33,184 nt of DNA from Ignavibacteria bacterium CG1_02_37_35 (GCA_001871325.1 MNVA01000051.1:1-33184), one strand, 5' to 3'. Positions 16,079 through 27,952 are shown, counted from the stretch's first letter. Program-made: numbers and translations. Notes: a model not told the origin generated them from the letters alone.

Positions 16079-16783
16079 ATGGCTGAAAAAGACATCCTTA
16101 AATATTCTTATACTTTTAAACTAAAGAGCGGTCTGGAAAAGACTTTTGTAGTTTCGGTTGATAAATCATCACTAAGTATTATCTACAAAAATAATGGGTC
16201 TTTCCCCGAATGGACGAAACTCCAGAATTTTAAATGCAGGCATTGTGAACTTGACCCTAAAATTCATGAGTATTGTCCGCTTGCAATAAATTTAGTAGAT
16301 ATCATTCAGACTTTCCAGGAATACAATTCATTTGACGAAGCGGAAATAACCGTTGAAACCGAGAATAGAAATTACAGCAAGACAACTTCTATTCAATCGG
16401 GAGTGAGTAGTATGCTCGGAATACGAATGGTTACTTCCGGATGTCCGGTTATGGGGAAATTAAAACCCTTAATCCCTACACATTTACCATTTGCTTCGTT
16501 AGAAGAAACTGAAATGCGTGTCTTATCCTCTTATCTTTTAGCGCAGTATGTTAAATGGAAAAGGGGAGGAGAAGCTGATTGGGAAATGACTAATCTTATT
16601 AATATTTATGAAGATATACGAATTCTGAATCATAATGTTTCAAAAAAAATTGCTGATCTTGAGAAAAAGGATGTGAGTATTAATTCCTTAATTGTGCTGA
16701 ATAATTTTGCCGATTATGTAACCTTCACCCTTGATGAAAAAATGCTCGATGATTTTGAAACTCAATTTAAAGAGTTTATGTAA
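16079..16783 (+). CDS. Cys-rich DUF6901-like protein
   Basis: A 234-aa soluble protein without signal peptide. Its most conserved-looking parts are 'FKCRHCELDPKIHEYCPLA' (51-69), 'SIQSGVSSMLGIRMVTSGCP' (104-123) and 'PTHLPFASLEETEMRVLSSY' (133-152). I recognise this pattern as the family called DUF6901, from memory and with moderate certainty. Cys53, Cys56, Cys66 and Cys122, with His55, His63 and His135, could make a metal site. That is inference. It stands alone, with its stop 18 bases from that of the convergent M28 peptidase. Function unknown. Confidence 0.75.
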   Translation: MAEKDILKYSYTFKLKSGLEKTFVVSVDKSSLSIIYKNNGSFPEWTKLQNFKCRHCELDPKIHEYCPLAINLVDIIQTFQEYNSFDEAEITVETENRNYSKTTSIQSGVSSMLGIRMVTSGCPVMGKLKPLIPTHLPFASLEETEMRVLSSYLLAQYVKWKRGGEADWEMTNLINIYEDIRILNHNVSKKIADLEKKDVSINSLIVLNNFADYVTFTLDEKMLDDFETQFKEFM

Positions 16784-16801
16784 ATCCCGGGCGGCCAATT
16801 T

Positions 16802-18187
16802 TTACAATCCTTCCCAATCAATTAAAAAAACTAATACTGCCATTGCTGCCGAACCAAGTTCAAATTCCCTTGGATTCACTTCACTAAACACATCGTTTGC
16901 CGAGTGGTGATAATCAAAATAGCGTTGAGAATCGGGAACGTAACCAATTAAGCATTTCGCATTTTTTATGTAGGAAACATCAACACCGCTTCCGCCTTGT
17001 TTCACCCAATGGATACCGGCACGTTCTAAAATCTTTCCCCAGGAAGAAATTTTTATAAAGGAGGCGGAATCCTTATCAACCAAAAAGCCGACCGGTGTGA
17101 ATGCTCCTCTGTCTGATTCAATTGCAGTTAAATGTTTTTCATTCGAAGAATCAGCATATTTGCCATAAGCAATTCCACCGCGTGAACCATTTTCTTCATT
17201 AATAAAAAAGACACATCGTATTGTCCGTTTCGGTTTCATTTGTAATCGTTTAAATAGGTCGAGTACTTCTAATGATTGCATGCATCCGGCAGCGTCATCA
17301 TGGGCTCCATCGCCTTTATCCCAACTATCAAAATGTCCACCGACTACAAGTACTTCATCCGGGAATTCTGTTCCTTTTAGTTCACCAATAACGTTATAAG
17401 ATTGAACGTCAGGTAAAGTTTTGCAAGAAAGTTTTAGCTGGATTTTTAATTTGGAGTCATTTTTTAACGATTCACTTAAAAAATCGGCGTCTTGAATACC
17501 AATTGCAGCGGCAGGAATTTGGGGGACAGAATCTGCATACTGCATAACGCCAACATGAGGAACATTGTCATTACGGGATGAAATTGAGCGGAGAATCATT
17601 CCTTTTGCGCCGCATTTAGCTGCCTCCGCAGCTCCTCGAAACCGGTAACCCACATTTTTCCCGTAAGCCGGAAAGGCAGCAGGGAAGCTATGATCAAAGG
17701 GAATATTGTAAAAAACGATTTTATCCTTCACTTGATTTTTCTTCTCATTCAACTCTACCCACGAATTGATTTCAATAACTTCAGCGATAATACCATTCTT
17801 CAAATCTGTTCCAATGCTTCCGCCAAGCGAAGCTATTGATAAACTTTTTCCTTTAAACTTTTTAGAGGAAACAATAACAGCCGATTCCACTTTACCTCTT
17901 TCCCAATGAGGCACCATAACCGGCTGTCGCCAAACAGAGTCCAATCCAAGCCCCTTCATTTTCTCTACTGCCCAATTTATTGCTTTGAGGGAATTTACTG
18001 AACCGGACAATCTCGGACCAATTTTACACAGGTCGCCAAGCGAACGAAAGCCGCGCTGTTCCGTCATTGCTGATTTTACTAAAGAATCTGCCATCATCTT
18101 ATAATATTTATCTTTACTCATTTCTTGTGCAGAAAGAGTAAACGCTGCCATAAACAAGACACAAAAAAGTCCAAAAGTAGTTTTCAT
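16802..18187 (-). CDS. Secreted M28 family zinc peptidase (CPQ/PGCP-like)
   Basis: A 461-aa protein with a signal peptide ('TFGLFCVLFMAAFTLSAQ'). A PA-like insert covers about 125-255 ('VKDKIVFYNIPF', 'AAEAAKCGAKGMIL'). The co-catalytic two-zinc site can be read directly: His285 and Asp297 in 'GGHFDSWDKGDGAHDDAAG', the general base Glu331 and ligand Glu332 in 'FINEENGSRGG', Asp359 in 'ESDRGAF', and His428 in 'YHHSANDVF'. The layout matches plasma glutamate carboxypeptidase-type aminopeptidases, so it probably trims peptides in the periplasm. The Met at 18187 is preferred over that at 18202 because it gives a standard signal peptide. No T9SS tail is present. Confidence 0.92.
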   Translation of the reverse strand: MKTTFGLFCVLFMAAFTLSAQEMSKDKYYKMMADSLVKSAMTEQRGFRSLGDLCKIGPRLSGSVNSLKAINWAVEKMKGLGLDSVWRQPVMVPHWERGKVESAVIVSSKKFKGKSLSIASLGGSIGTDLKNGIIAEVIEINSWVELNEKKNQVKDKIVFYNIPFDHSFPAAFPAYGKNVGYRFRGAAEAAKCGAKGMILRSISSRNDNVPHVGVMQYADSVPQIPAAAIGIQDADFLSESLKNDSKLKIQLKLSCKTLPDVQSYNVIGELKGTEFPDEVLVVGGHFDSWDKGDGAHDDAAGCMQSLEVLDLFKRLQMKPKRTIRCVFFINEENGSRGGIAYGKYADSSNEKHLTAIESDRGAFTPVGFLVDKDSASFIKISSWGKILERAGIHWVKQGGSGVDVSYIKNAKCLIGYVPDSQRYFDYHHSANDVFSEVNPREFELGSAAMAVLVFLIDWEGL

Positions 18188-18371
18188 AAAATATATTCGC
18201 ATTTATTTGTTAAGTCGTTCAAAAAATATTAAAATTGAAGCAACAATCAAAGGGAACAAAAAAGATAGGCAATTTCACTTTCTGCATTTTACCGAATGGA
18301 ATTCTATGTTATTTTTACAGAAGAAAAATGTAATACTTCAGAATGAGGTTATATTTTCGTTCACAATCTAA
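18188..18371. promoter_or_regulatory. Divergent intergenic region, peptidase / TPR operon
   Basis: These 184 bases separate the minus-strand peptidase from the plus-strand envelope operon and must carry at least one promoter for each. The sequence is AT-rich with no strong hairpin or repeat. I cannot place the promoter elements with confidence. Confidence 0.4.
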
Positions 18372-21353
18372 ATGACAATGAAAAAACGATTCCTTCTTTT
18401 TATACTATTTACCGTTTCTTTTTCTAATTCTTTTCCGCAAGAATTAAATGAACTTTATTCTAAAGCCTACAATGCATATTTAGAGAAAGATTATGCGAAG
18501 GCGTCTGAATATTTTTCTTCCTTCAGAAAGGAGCATCTTTTGCAGGATGAACTTCTTGCCTCAGCAATATTTTACCAGGGTGAATCGTTTTCAAACTCTG
18601 GGCAGTATGATGAAGCGATAACTTCTTACATGCAATTGATCAAAAATTTTTCTTTCTCAAACTTTAGAGATAAAGCTGCCTATAAAACGGGGCTGCTTTA
18701 TTATGAAAAACAGGCATACGAAACAGCTCAAGAATTATTTCTTCAATTGAATAAGGAATATCCAAACAGTGAGTTTTATGGTTCAACGTTATACTGGATT
18801 GGAGAAACTTACGCCAGGCAAAACAATATTGAGGAAGCGGTAAATTATTTTAAGGAGGCAATATCTTATAAACAAACCAATAAGTTTATTGACAATTCAA
18901 TATATTCTCTTGCCCGTACGTATGAAGAACTCGGCGATTATACGAATGCCGTATCGTACTATGACGAACTTTTATCCTATTACCGTGATAGCCCACTCGC
19001 TTCACAAGCCCAAATCAGGATCGGTATTTGTTATTTTAAATTGAAAGAATATGATAGTTCAATATTGGAGTTATCCAACCCTATCGTTAAACAGCTGCCG
19101 GTTGAAAAACAAACTGAAGCATTGTACTTGCTGGCTAATTCACACTACAGGGTTGGGGAGTATGCGAACGCGGAAAAAGTTTACCGCGAAGTAATTGAGA
19201 AATATCCCGCCTCGTCATTTATCCGGGAAGTAAAATATGCTTACTCGTGGTCAATCTTTCAGCAAAAAAAATATAACGACGCCTATAAATTGTTCAATGC
19301 TTTATCGCTTGATGATGATTCCATCGGGATAAAATCTTTTTATTGGAAAGGTGAAGCAAAGCGATATTCGGGGAATGAGCGTGAGGCACTTCTCATTTAT
19401 GAGGATTTTTTAAAGAAACATTTTACCAGTGATCTCGCAGCACAGACGTTTTATCAAATCGGAGTTATTCATTATTCAAATGGTGATTTGGATAAAGCTT
19501 ATGCCGCGCTTCAACAAGCCATAAAAACAAAAGATTATGAAGTCCACGGAAAAGTATACACCATGTTAGGTGAGATCGAACTTCAGAAAAAACGATTTCA
19601 ACCTGCATACCAGTTTTTTGATAAGGTAAATGAAAATGAAATTGATGATCAGCTATTAGTCTATCGCGGACTGTTGGGGAAGGGGACAGCTCTCTATTAT
19701 CTCAATAGATATGATGATGCAATTAGTATCTTAAGCGATATTGATTTTCGAGCGCCGAATTTTGAATCGGCAAAAGTCTCGTTTTATTTAGCCGAATCTT
19801 ATTTCGCGCAAAAAGATTTCGCACAAGCGCTAACTTTTTATAATAAAATTTCGACGGACGATGCCGGGTTGCAAGCGCTCACTTTATACGGAAAAGCTTA
19901 TTGCTATTTTAATCAAAAAGATTATACAAACGCTTCATTTTTCTTTTCCGATTTCACAAAAAAATACCCGAAAAATGATAAGATATTCGATGCAAGAATC
20001 CGGATGGCCGATAGTTACTTTGCAGATAAAAATTACGATGATGCAGCTGATGCTTATGAAAATTTGCTTAAATTAAAAAACGGTATCAAAGGGAAAGATT
20101 ATGTCTCCTTTCAGCTTGCATTAGCTCTTTATCGCTCGGGAAAAGTACAAAAAGCGATCGAGCAGCTTGAGAATTTTAAGAGTAATTATTCGAGATCAAT
20201 TTATTACGAAAATGTCTTATACTTGATCGGATGGATCAACTTTCAACAAAACAATTTTTACCCTGCAATTTATAAATACAGGAATATGTTAGATGAATTG
20301 CCCCGTTCTAAGTTGGCACCGTTAATCCAGTATTCTATCGGGGATGCGTTTTACAATTTAGGGAATTACGACTCGGCGATAGTTTCGTATGAAACGGTCA
20401 TTACCAAGTACCCGAATTCGCCACAAGTCTTTGACGCTTTAAACGGAATTCAATACTGTTATGTCGCAAAAGGGGAGTTAGAAAAAGCAATTCAGATAAT
20501 TGATAATTATGTCTCCGAGAATCCGGCTTCCACTTATGCTGATCAGCTCTATTTTAAGAAAGGGGAGTTATACTATAGTCAGCGGGATTACGAAAAGGCA
20601 AGATTGAGTTATAAGGATTTTATTACTTATTTTTCTCAGAGCAGATATATTTCTAACGCCTATTATCAAGTCGGAAAGTGCGAGCAGTATCTAAATAACT
20701 TGGACGAAGCTATCCAAAATTATAAAATAGTATTTAATTCATATGCACAAAGTGATATTGCACCGGGAGCGGTAATCGAATTAGGAAATGTCTATACTCA
20801 ACTTAAAAGATTTGATCAGGCGCTTTCACTTTACGATAAAGCTATTGATAAATACCGGAGTACACCCCGAATTGCGGAGCTGCTCTTTATGAAAGGGGAA
20901 ACGCAGCTAAAGAAAAATGATCTGCCGGGCGCTTATGATGTCTTCGAAGAAATTTCAATGTATTATCCTGTAAATATTTTTGCAGATAAAGCAAAGCTTG
21001 AAATGGGACTTATCGAATTGAAGAAAAAAAGATATGACAGTGCAGATAAATTGTTTTTAGAACTTGTTTCGAAAAGAACGGACGACATTGCAGCTAAAGC
21101 GCAATACGCTTATGGTCTGTCGCTTTTAGAACAGGATAAAACTCAGAACGCAATTACTGCGTTTGTTCGAGTTTTGAATGTTTTTCAAACGTATGATGAA
21201 TGGGTTGCAAAATCCTATTTAAAACTTGGGGATGCTTACTTGAAGATGAATGATAAAGATAAAGCCAGGGAGATGTATAGAACGGTAATCTCGAAGCACC
21301 GTAGTGATGAATACGGAAAAGAAGCGCAGCTGAAATTGAGGAATGTAAGATGA
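18372..21353 (+). CDS. Large periplasmic TPR protein (first gene of envelope Ton operon)
   Basis: A 993-aa protein with a signal peptide ('KRFLLFILFTVSFSNSFPQ'; Met 18378 is an alternative start). It then consists almost entirely of tetratricopeptide repeats of about 34-38 residues. Examples are 'AIFYQGESFSNSGQYDEAIT', 'YALGNVY'-like helices and the recurrent 'KYP-x-S/N' turn ('EYPNSEF', 'KYPASSF', 'KYPNSPQ', 'YYPVNIF'). The style resembles YbgF/CpoB and BamD repeats. No lipobox is evident, so it is probably periplasmic. It should act as a long scaffold for envelope proteins. Its last 4 bases overlap the start of the barrel gene (ATGA), which points to translational coupling. Confidence 0.88.
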   Translation: MTMKKRFLLFILFTVSFSNSFPQELNELYSKAYNAYLEKDYAKASEYFSSFRKEHLLQDELLASAIFYQGESFSNSGQYDEAITSYMQLIKNFSFSNFRDKAAYKTGLLYYEKQAYETAQELFLQLNKEYPNSEFYGSTLYWIGETYARQNNIEEAVNYFKEAISYKQTNKFIDNSIYSLARTYEELGDYTNAVSYYDELLSYYRDSPLASQAQIRIGICYFKLKEYDSSILELSNPIVKQLPVEKQTEALYLLANSHYRVGEYANAEKVYREVIEKYPASSFIREVKYAYSWSIFQQKKYNDAYKLFNALSLDDDSIGIKSFYWKGEAKRYSGNEREALLIYEDFLKKHFTSDLAAQTFYQIGVIHYSNGDLDKAYAALQQAIKTKDYEVHGKVYTMLGEIELQKKRFQPAYQFFDKVNENEIDDQLLVYRGLLGKGTALYYLNRYDDAISILSDIDFRAPNFESAKVSFYLAESYFAQKDFAQALTFYNKISTDDAGLQALTLYGKAYCYFNQKDYTNASFFFSDFTKKYPKNDKIFDARIRMADSYFADKNYDDAADAYENLLKLKNGIKGKDYVSFQLALALYRSGKVQKAIEQLENFKSNYSRSIYYENVLYLIGWINFQQNNFYPAIYKYRNMLDELPRSKLAPLIQYSIGDAFYNLGNYDSAIVSYETVITKYPNSPQVFDALNGIQYCYVAKGELEKAIQIIDNYVSENPASTYADQLYFKKGELYYSQRDYEKARLSYKDFITYFSQSRYISNAYYQVGKCEQYLNNLDEAIQNYKIVFNSYAQSDIAPGAVIELGNVYTQLKRFDQALSLYDKAIDKYRSTPRIAELLFMKGETQLKKNDLPGAYDVFEEISMYYPVNIFADKAKLEMGLIELKKKRYDSADKLFLELVSKRTDDIAAKAQYAYGLSLLEQDKTQNAITAFVRVLNVFQTYDEWVAKSYLKLGDAYLKMNDKDKAREMYRTVISKHRSDEYGKEAQLKLRNVR

Positions 21354-22944
21354 GGATAGTATATAGCTCAATACTGATAAATTTTATTTTCGGCTTGTCG
21401 TTGATGCTCGGACAAGAAAATCCCAATGTTGAACTTCCTCAATTTGTTATTACCGGAAAGGAAACTTATGAGTTTCCACCTCTCGAAAAACAAAAACCGG
21501 AAGTAGTTTCGACGGTGTCAGAACAATTTTTCAAACCTGTCTATTCACCTGATGAATTGGAAGTAAAAGAATTTTCGGAACCCTCTAGAAGGAGCGGAGA
21601 GTTTTTAGACTCAATCAATTTTGTAAACGGTGGAGCGGAATTTCTGATTGGGAACAATATCCTTCCCTCTTTAACTTTGAGATACAGAATTCCCATTGAA
21701 AGATCAATATTATCGGCAAACGTTCATGCTATGAATCAACGCGCATATTTGCCCAACTCAGATAGGAACAAATATGGTGCTGAACTGCATTACAACACTA
21801 TCATTTCAGACTCAAGCAGCTTTTTACCATTCTCTAAATTTCACGCCTCTGCTTTAGCTGAAAATGAGTCATATAAATTATTCGCTTCACCAATTCCGGA
21901 TTTTAACCGGAAAATTTTCCGCGGAAACTTTGCCGCATCGCTGCAAAATATTTCCTCTGCGAAACTTAACTACGACCTTACTTTTGAGGATAATTATCTG
22001 AATATGAAAAGTGATTCTGTAAATGAAAATATTTTCAAAGTGAACGGTTACACAAAATATACTGCCAAACTTTTTGAGGTCTCGCTATTCGGAAAATATC
22101 ATGCGCTCACCTCAACTTATGATCCTCTTTCGCCTGAAAAATATGCATTTATTCAAGCCAAAGGGATATTCGGATTTCCCATCGGAAATTCAGTTAAAAC
22201 AAATTTTGGTTTTGAGTTCTCAAAATTAGATTCGAACAAAACGATCTCTCCTTACATAGCGGCTGCAATTCAATTCCGGAAAGGTTTTTCCCTCTTCGCA
22301 GAATATCATCCGACTTCTTCAATGATCACACAGCAAGATTTGATCTACTCCAACCGGTATTATTCACCCGATGCAAAGATTAAGAATATTTTTTATAGGG
22401 TAAAATCTCAATACGCCTTTAATTTTAAATACGAATACGAGAGAGCGTTCGAAGTAATTTGCGGATTTTCACTTTTCTCGGCTTCCGGCTATCCTTATTT
22501 CAATATTGTTTCACCCAATGTAAATAATTTTGTGGTTGATATCATTGAAGCACGCGGTACGACAGCATTTGCAAGAATAAATTTATATTCCGGAAAATAT
22601 GGATTTTTTGTCGGTGATGTTCTCTTCCAAAATGTACAAGACACTTCGGGGAACTTGGTGCCCAATGTTACTCCCATTAATGCTGAGGTAACTTATGGAT
22701 ACTGCATTACTCCAGAGATTTCTTTCTCGGCTTCGATGATGTATTATTCACCAGCTTTTCTTAATTTTGCCAATACAAAAAAAGGGAGAGATTATGTTAA
22801 CCTTACATTTAAGGGAGAAATGAATATCTCGGAAAAGATGTTTGCTCAACTCGAATTGCGAAATATTCTTAATTCAAAAAATGAAATTTGGAAGAATTAT
22901 CAAGAACTGCCGCTTAGCATTTCGGCGGGGCTTAAAATTATCTG

Positions 22945-22948
<4 letters not shown>
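21350..22948 (+). CDS. Predicted outer-membrane beta-barrel protein
   Basis: A 532-aa protein with a signal peptide ('SILINFIFGLSLMLGQ'). A short periplasmic N-terminus contains 'LPQFVITGKETYEFPP'. Many alternating amphipathic strands rich in Tyr, Phe and Asn follow, ending in 'LRNILNSKNEIWKNYQ' and a final strand 'LPLSISAGLKIIW' with an aromatic last residue. The 'ELRNILN' element is common in TonB-dependent receptor barrels, but no plug domain is seen, so it is not a complete receptor. 'FVITG' could be a TonB-box-like segment; this is a guess. It overlaps both neighbours by ATGA, placing it in the same complex as the TPR and SPOR proteins. Confidence 0.72.
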
Positions 22949-24929
<1,981 letters not shown>

Positions 24930-24989
24930 AAAGAACTTGTTACATTCAACTTTTCACAATTCAATTAAGTAAAACAATAGGAAAGAAGT

Positions 24990-25646
24990 ATGGATTTATT
25001 GACTATGTTTCTCAAGGGCGGAGTAATAATGTACGCCATCTTGCTAAGCTCAATTATTGGTGTCGCTGTAGCTATTGACAAATTTATCTTGTTGCATAAA
25101 TCAAAAGTTAATGTTGCCGCATTTATGATAAAGTTGAGAACTCTTTTAAAGAAGCATGATGTTGCGGGAGCTATTGCTTTCTGTAATAGTGAGAAAACGC
25201 CCGCGGCAAACATCATTAAAAAAGGGTTAAAAAAGATACGTTTCGGTCATCAACGGGTAAAAGAAGCTTTAGAAGACGCCGGCAGACAAGAAATTTCTAA
25301 ACTCGAAAAAGGATTGTCTACCCTTGCCACTGTTGCCGGTATCGCTCCCATGCTTGGTTTTTTAGGAACAGTTACCGGAATGGTTACTGCTTTTCAAACG
25401 ATACAGGATTTAATGGGTGCAGCAAATCCATCGGATTTAGCCGGCGGTATTTGGGAAGCGTTAATCACAACTGTTTTCGGATTGATAGTTGGAATTCCGG
25501 CGTTTGCATTTTACAATTTCTTTACAGAAAAAATTAAAAAACTAATTGCCGACATTGAAGTTATTTCAACTGATTTGATTGACATCGTTGAGGAAGCTTC
25601 CCGTATCAAAAAAGGGAACGAAGACGATGATGAAATTAGTCTTTAG
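24990..25646 (+). CDS. exbB: ExbB/TolQ/MotA family proton channel protein
   Basis: A 218-aa inner-membrane protein with three helices (about 10-34, 108-136, 154-178). The conserved core 'APMLGFLGTVTGMV' (119-132) and the last helix 'EALITTVFGLIVGIP' (156-170) identify the family. Five copies assemble around ExbD to convert proton-motive force into motion. The start follows gaaagaag. With exbD 8 bases downstream and tonB next, it powers a TonB-type or Tol-type process for the upstream envelope proteins. ExbB and TolQ are hard to separate by sequence; the adjacent TonB favours ExbB. Confidence 0.93.
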   Translation: MDLLTMFLKGGVIMYAILLSSIIGVAVAIDKFILLHKSKVNVAAFMIKLRTLLKKHDVAGAIAFCNSEKTPAANIIKKGLKKIRFGHQRVKEALEDAGRQEISKLEKGLSTLATVAGIAPMLGFLGTVTGMVTAFQTIQDLMGAANPSDLAGGIWEALITTVFGLIVGIPAFAFYNFFTEKIKKLIADIEVISTDLIDIVEEASRIKKGNEDDDEISL

Positions 25647-25654
25647 AGGATGCT

Positions 25655-26059
25655 ATGAAACTTGAAATGAATAATAAACCTCTCATCAACTTTAGCGTCT
25701 CGTCGTTAACTGATATTGTGATGCTTCTGCTTATTTTTTTTCTGCTTACCTCGCAGTTTGTTTTACAAACGGGTGTGAAAATAAAATTGCCGGGGGCAAA
25801 AAATAACGAACAACTTGCACCTTCTAAGTTAGTTGTTACTCTTTCGGATAAAGGCGAAATATTTGTGGGAGAAGAAAAGATTCAACTTGAAATGCTCCCT
25901 GGAAAATTAAGTCAAATGAAAGCTGCCAGCCCGGAAAATAATTTAATTCTCCGAGCAGATAAAAGCGTTCCGGTTGATTTGGTGATAAAAGTTATAGATT
26001 CTGCCAGGGGGATCGGCATAGATAAATTTACCATCGAAACAGAAAAAGTTAATTTGTAA
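25655..26059 (+). CDS. exbD: ExbD/TolR family protein
   Basis: A 134-aa protein with a single N-terminal membrane helix. The helix carries the essential Asp20 in 'VSSLTDIVMLLLIFFLL', the proton-carrying residue in this family. A periplasmic ExbD/TolR domain follows ('VKIKLPGAKN', 'NLILRADKSVPVDLVIKVID'). The ribosome site agagga lies just before ATG 25655. It is the partner of the ExbB-like protein immediately upstream. Confidence 0.93.
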   Translation: MKLEMNNKPLINFSVSSLTDIVMLLLIFFLLTSQFVLQTGVKIKLPGAKNNEQLAPSKLVVTLSDKGEIFVGEEKIQLEMLPGKLSQMKAASPENNLILRADKSVPVDLVIKVIDSARGIGIDKFTIETEKVNL

Positions 26060-26068
26060 TACCTCCGA

Positions 26069-26704
26069 ATGACAGAACGCAAAACACGAAATACTTCCTA
26101 TCTCGTTTCGATCATCTTTCACGCAGGGCTTTTAGTGTTATTATTTTATATGAAGCTGGAGGTTGAATATCCGGTGAAAGAATATATAGAAGTCGGCTTC
26201 GGCGGGATAACAGATGGTTCTTCGGGTGCCAGTGGAAATAATGTGCTTTCAACATTGGATGACCGCAAACTTGAAGAACTAAAGGAAGAATCAAAAGAAG
26301 AGGTTGAAGTACCCAAGGTGAAGAATACTTTTGATAATGAGGTCTCCGTGAGTGCAAAAAAGAAAAATGATGAAAAAGTTATTGAGCCTAAAGGAAAGAA
26401 AGGTGCAGGGACGGGGGTTTCTGGATTCGATATAGAATGGGGTGGGAACGGCAAAAGAAAAATTTACAGCTACACACTGCCTGCGTATCCGGAAGGAGTA
26501 AACAAAGAAATTGATATCCGATTACGTTTTTCAATTTTACCGGATGGAACGGTCGGTACAATTTTCCCGCTAACAAAAGCTGATACAAAACTTGAAAATG
26601 CAGCCATCAATTCTTTGCGCCAGTGGCGGTTTGAGCCGCTTCCCTTGCAGCAAAAAAAGACTGAACAATTTGCAATTATTGTTTTTCCGTACCGGCTTCA
26701 ATAA
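26069..26704 (+). CDS. tonB: TonB family protein
   Basis: A 211-aa protein. The single N-terminal helix carries the S-x-x-x-H motif (Ser14, His18 in 'YLVSIIFHAG') needed to couple TonB to ExbB/ExbD. A low-complexity Lys/Glu-rich spacer follows, shorter and less Pro-rich than in E. coli. The C-terminal TonB domain has 'YTLPAYPEGV', 'SILPDGTVGTIFPL' and 'SLRQWRFEPLP'. It transmits energy to outer-membrane proteins. The obvious candidate client is the barrel encoded three genes upstream. Its 3' end overlaps the convergent minus-strand gene by 29 bases. Confidence 0.92.
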   Translation: MTERKTRNTSYLVSIIFHAGLLVLLFYMKLEVEYPVKEYIEVGFGGITDGSSGASGNNVLSTLDDRKLEELKEESKEEVEVPKVKNTFDNEVSVSAKKKNDEKVIEPKGKKGAGTGVSGFDIEWGGNGKRKIYSYTLPAYPEGVNKEIDIRLRFSILPDGTVGTIFPLTKADTKLENAAINSLRQWRFEPLPLQQKKTEQFAIIVFPYRLQ

Positions 26705-26975
26705 ACGCATCTTTGTAATACATCCGGTAAAAAAAATATTCTGCTAAAGCTAACAAGGTAAGCGCGAACGTATCTCGGTCGTAATAAATTCCAAATCCTT
26801 CAGGTTCCATAACTATCTTTGCGAGCATTGTTGTCATCGTCCAGCCAACAGCAAACAAAACACCGATCAAACCAATGTTAAGTAAAGCGCCGGATAGATT
26901 TTCGTCCTGCCATTTCTTTGTGAAGATGATAATGGTAAAGATATAATGAGCGAAAAAAATGAATGCAGCAATCAT
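26676..26975 (-). CDS. Small membrane protein, unknown function
   Basis: A 99-aa protein with about three hydrophobic segments ('AAFIFFAHYIFTIIIF', 'LLNIGLIGVLFAVGWTMTTM', 'FALTLLALAEYFFY'). I do not recognise a family. It is the last gene of a minus-strand operon: its ATG overlaps the stop of the preceding gene (ATGA at 26972-26975). Its 3' end runs 29 bases into the 3' end of the convergent tonB gene. The tight coupling and good hydrophobic pattern argue for a real gene. Confidence 0.65.
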   Translation of the reverse strand: MIAAFIFFAHYIFTIIIFTKKWQDENLSGALLNIGLIGVLFAVGWTMTTMLAKIVMEPEGFGIYYDRDTFALTLLALAEYFFYRMYYKDAFIEAGTEKQ

Positions 26976-27478
26976 AACTTTGTAAAATATTTTTTGTTGA
27001 AAATTGACATACCTATGAGCCCGCCAATGACACCGAAAAGAGAATCTATAATAATATTATTAAACAAAAGGAAAAAAGTGTAAGTGAGAGAAAAACCATT
27101 TGTTGTTATTTCATTGCTCATGTTTCTTAATATTGCGATGGTTTCTTTCCCAATATCACCCAAGTTGTAAGAACTTATAAGTAGCTCAACTTGCGGTAAA
27201 CTAAAGACAATATCGTTTGTATGGAAAATATATGTGATGAGGAGATCAAAAAAACCTGAAAAGAAAGCCGAAAATAAACCTGTTATTAACCCGATGAACA
27301 TAGCAGTCTTTGCGGTGACACTCTCGTGAAAAAATGTTATCCGTAAGTAAAGATAGAGACTGAGCATAGTGGCTGCAGGCAGCAGCAAACAACAGCCGAA
27401 GCTTTTTACTCCCGGGATTGTTCCCAAAACGGCAGCCCCAAATCCGCAGACAATTGCCGGAGAAAGTTTATTTTTCAT
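26972..27478 (-). CDS. Polytopic membrane protein, unknown function
   Basis: A 168-aa protein with about four hydrophobic stretches. It begins 'AIVCGFGAAVLGTIPG' with a Cys pair ('GCCLLLPAATML'), then 'MFIGLITGLFSAFFSGFFDL' and 'LLFNNIIIDSLFGVIGGLIG'. The glycine-rich pattern resembles small integral membrane proteins of the DUF4199 kind, but I am not sure of any family. It lies 3 bases after the DUF2085 gene and overlaps the next gene by ATGA. Confidence 0.7.
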   Translation of the reverse strand: MKNKLSPAIVCGFGAAVLGTIPGVKSFGCCLLLPAATMLSLYLYLRITFFHESVTAKTAMFIGLITGLFSAFFSGFFDLLITYIFHTNDIVFSLPQVELLISSYNLGDIGKETIAILRNMSNEITTNGFSLTYTFFLLFNNIIIDSLFGVIGGLIGMSIFNKKYFTKL

Positions 27479-27481
27479 ATC

Positions 27482-27952
27482 TTAAATATGTTTTTGCATT
27501 GATTGAAAGAAATGATTTCTTTTTAATTCTAAAATAACAAAGTTGACGGTAAAAAAAGAAAAGAGATACCCGCTAAAAAATGCCGTAGTTTTGTTGTAGT
27601 CTGTGAAAATAAAATTATTTACTAACACATCAATCAACAACACGAGTGAAAAAGCGAAAAAATATTTATATGAGGAATACAAATTCTTTATTATTGGAAA
27701 TGTAAGCAAAAGTACCCCTACAAAAGCACCCAAATATATTCCGGTGCATCTCGAACAGACCAAGAAGTACGAACCATTCATCTCGAAACTTTTATCCAGC
27801 GTTTGATGACAAACTCTTGCATAATTCATTTTTAGGAAAGGATAAAAAGCTTGCAGCGGATTATTTTGAGGAAGAAAAGAATACATCGAGAATCCTGCGA
27901 TCCAGCTTGCAATGAAGATAAGGATTATTGCTAAGATCAATTTAGTTTTCAC
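27482..27952 (-). CDS. DUF2085 family membrane protein
   Basis: A 156-aa protein with about four membrane helices. It has the DUF2085 signature: 'CHQTLDKSF' followed after a short gap by 'FLVCSRCTGIYLGAFVGVL'. The conserved His and Cys residues (CHQ and CxRC) suggest a metal or redox site, but the function of the family is unknown. The GTG start lies inside the last codons of the NHL-repeat gene (11-base overlap), so translation is probably coupled. Confidence 0.82.
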   Translation of the reverse strand: MKTKLILAIILIFIASWIAGFSMYSFLPQNNPLQAFYPFLKMNYARVCHQTLDKSFEMNGSYFLVCSRCTGIYLGAFVGVLLLTFPIIKNLYSSYKYFFAFSLVLLIDVLVNNFIFTDYNKTTAFFSGYLFSFFTVNFVILELKRNHFFQSMQKHI

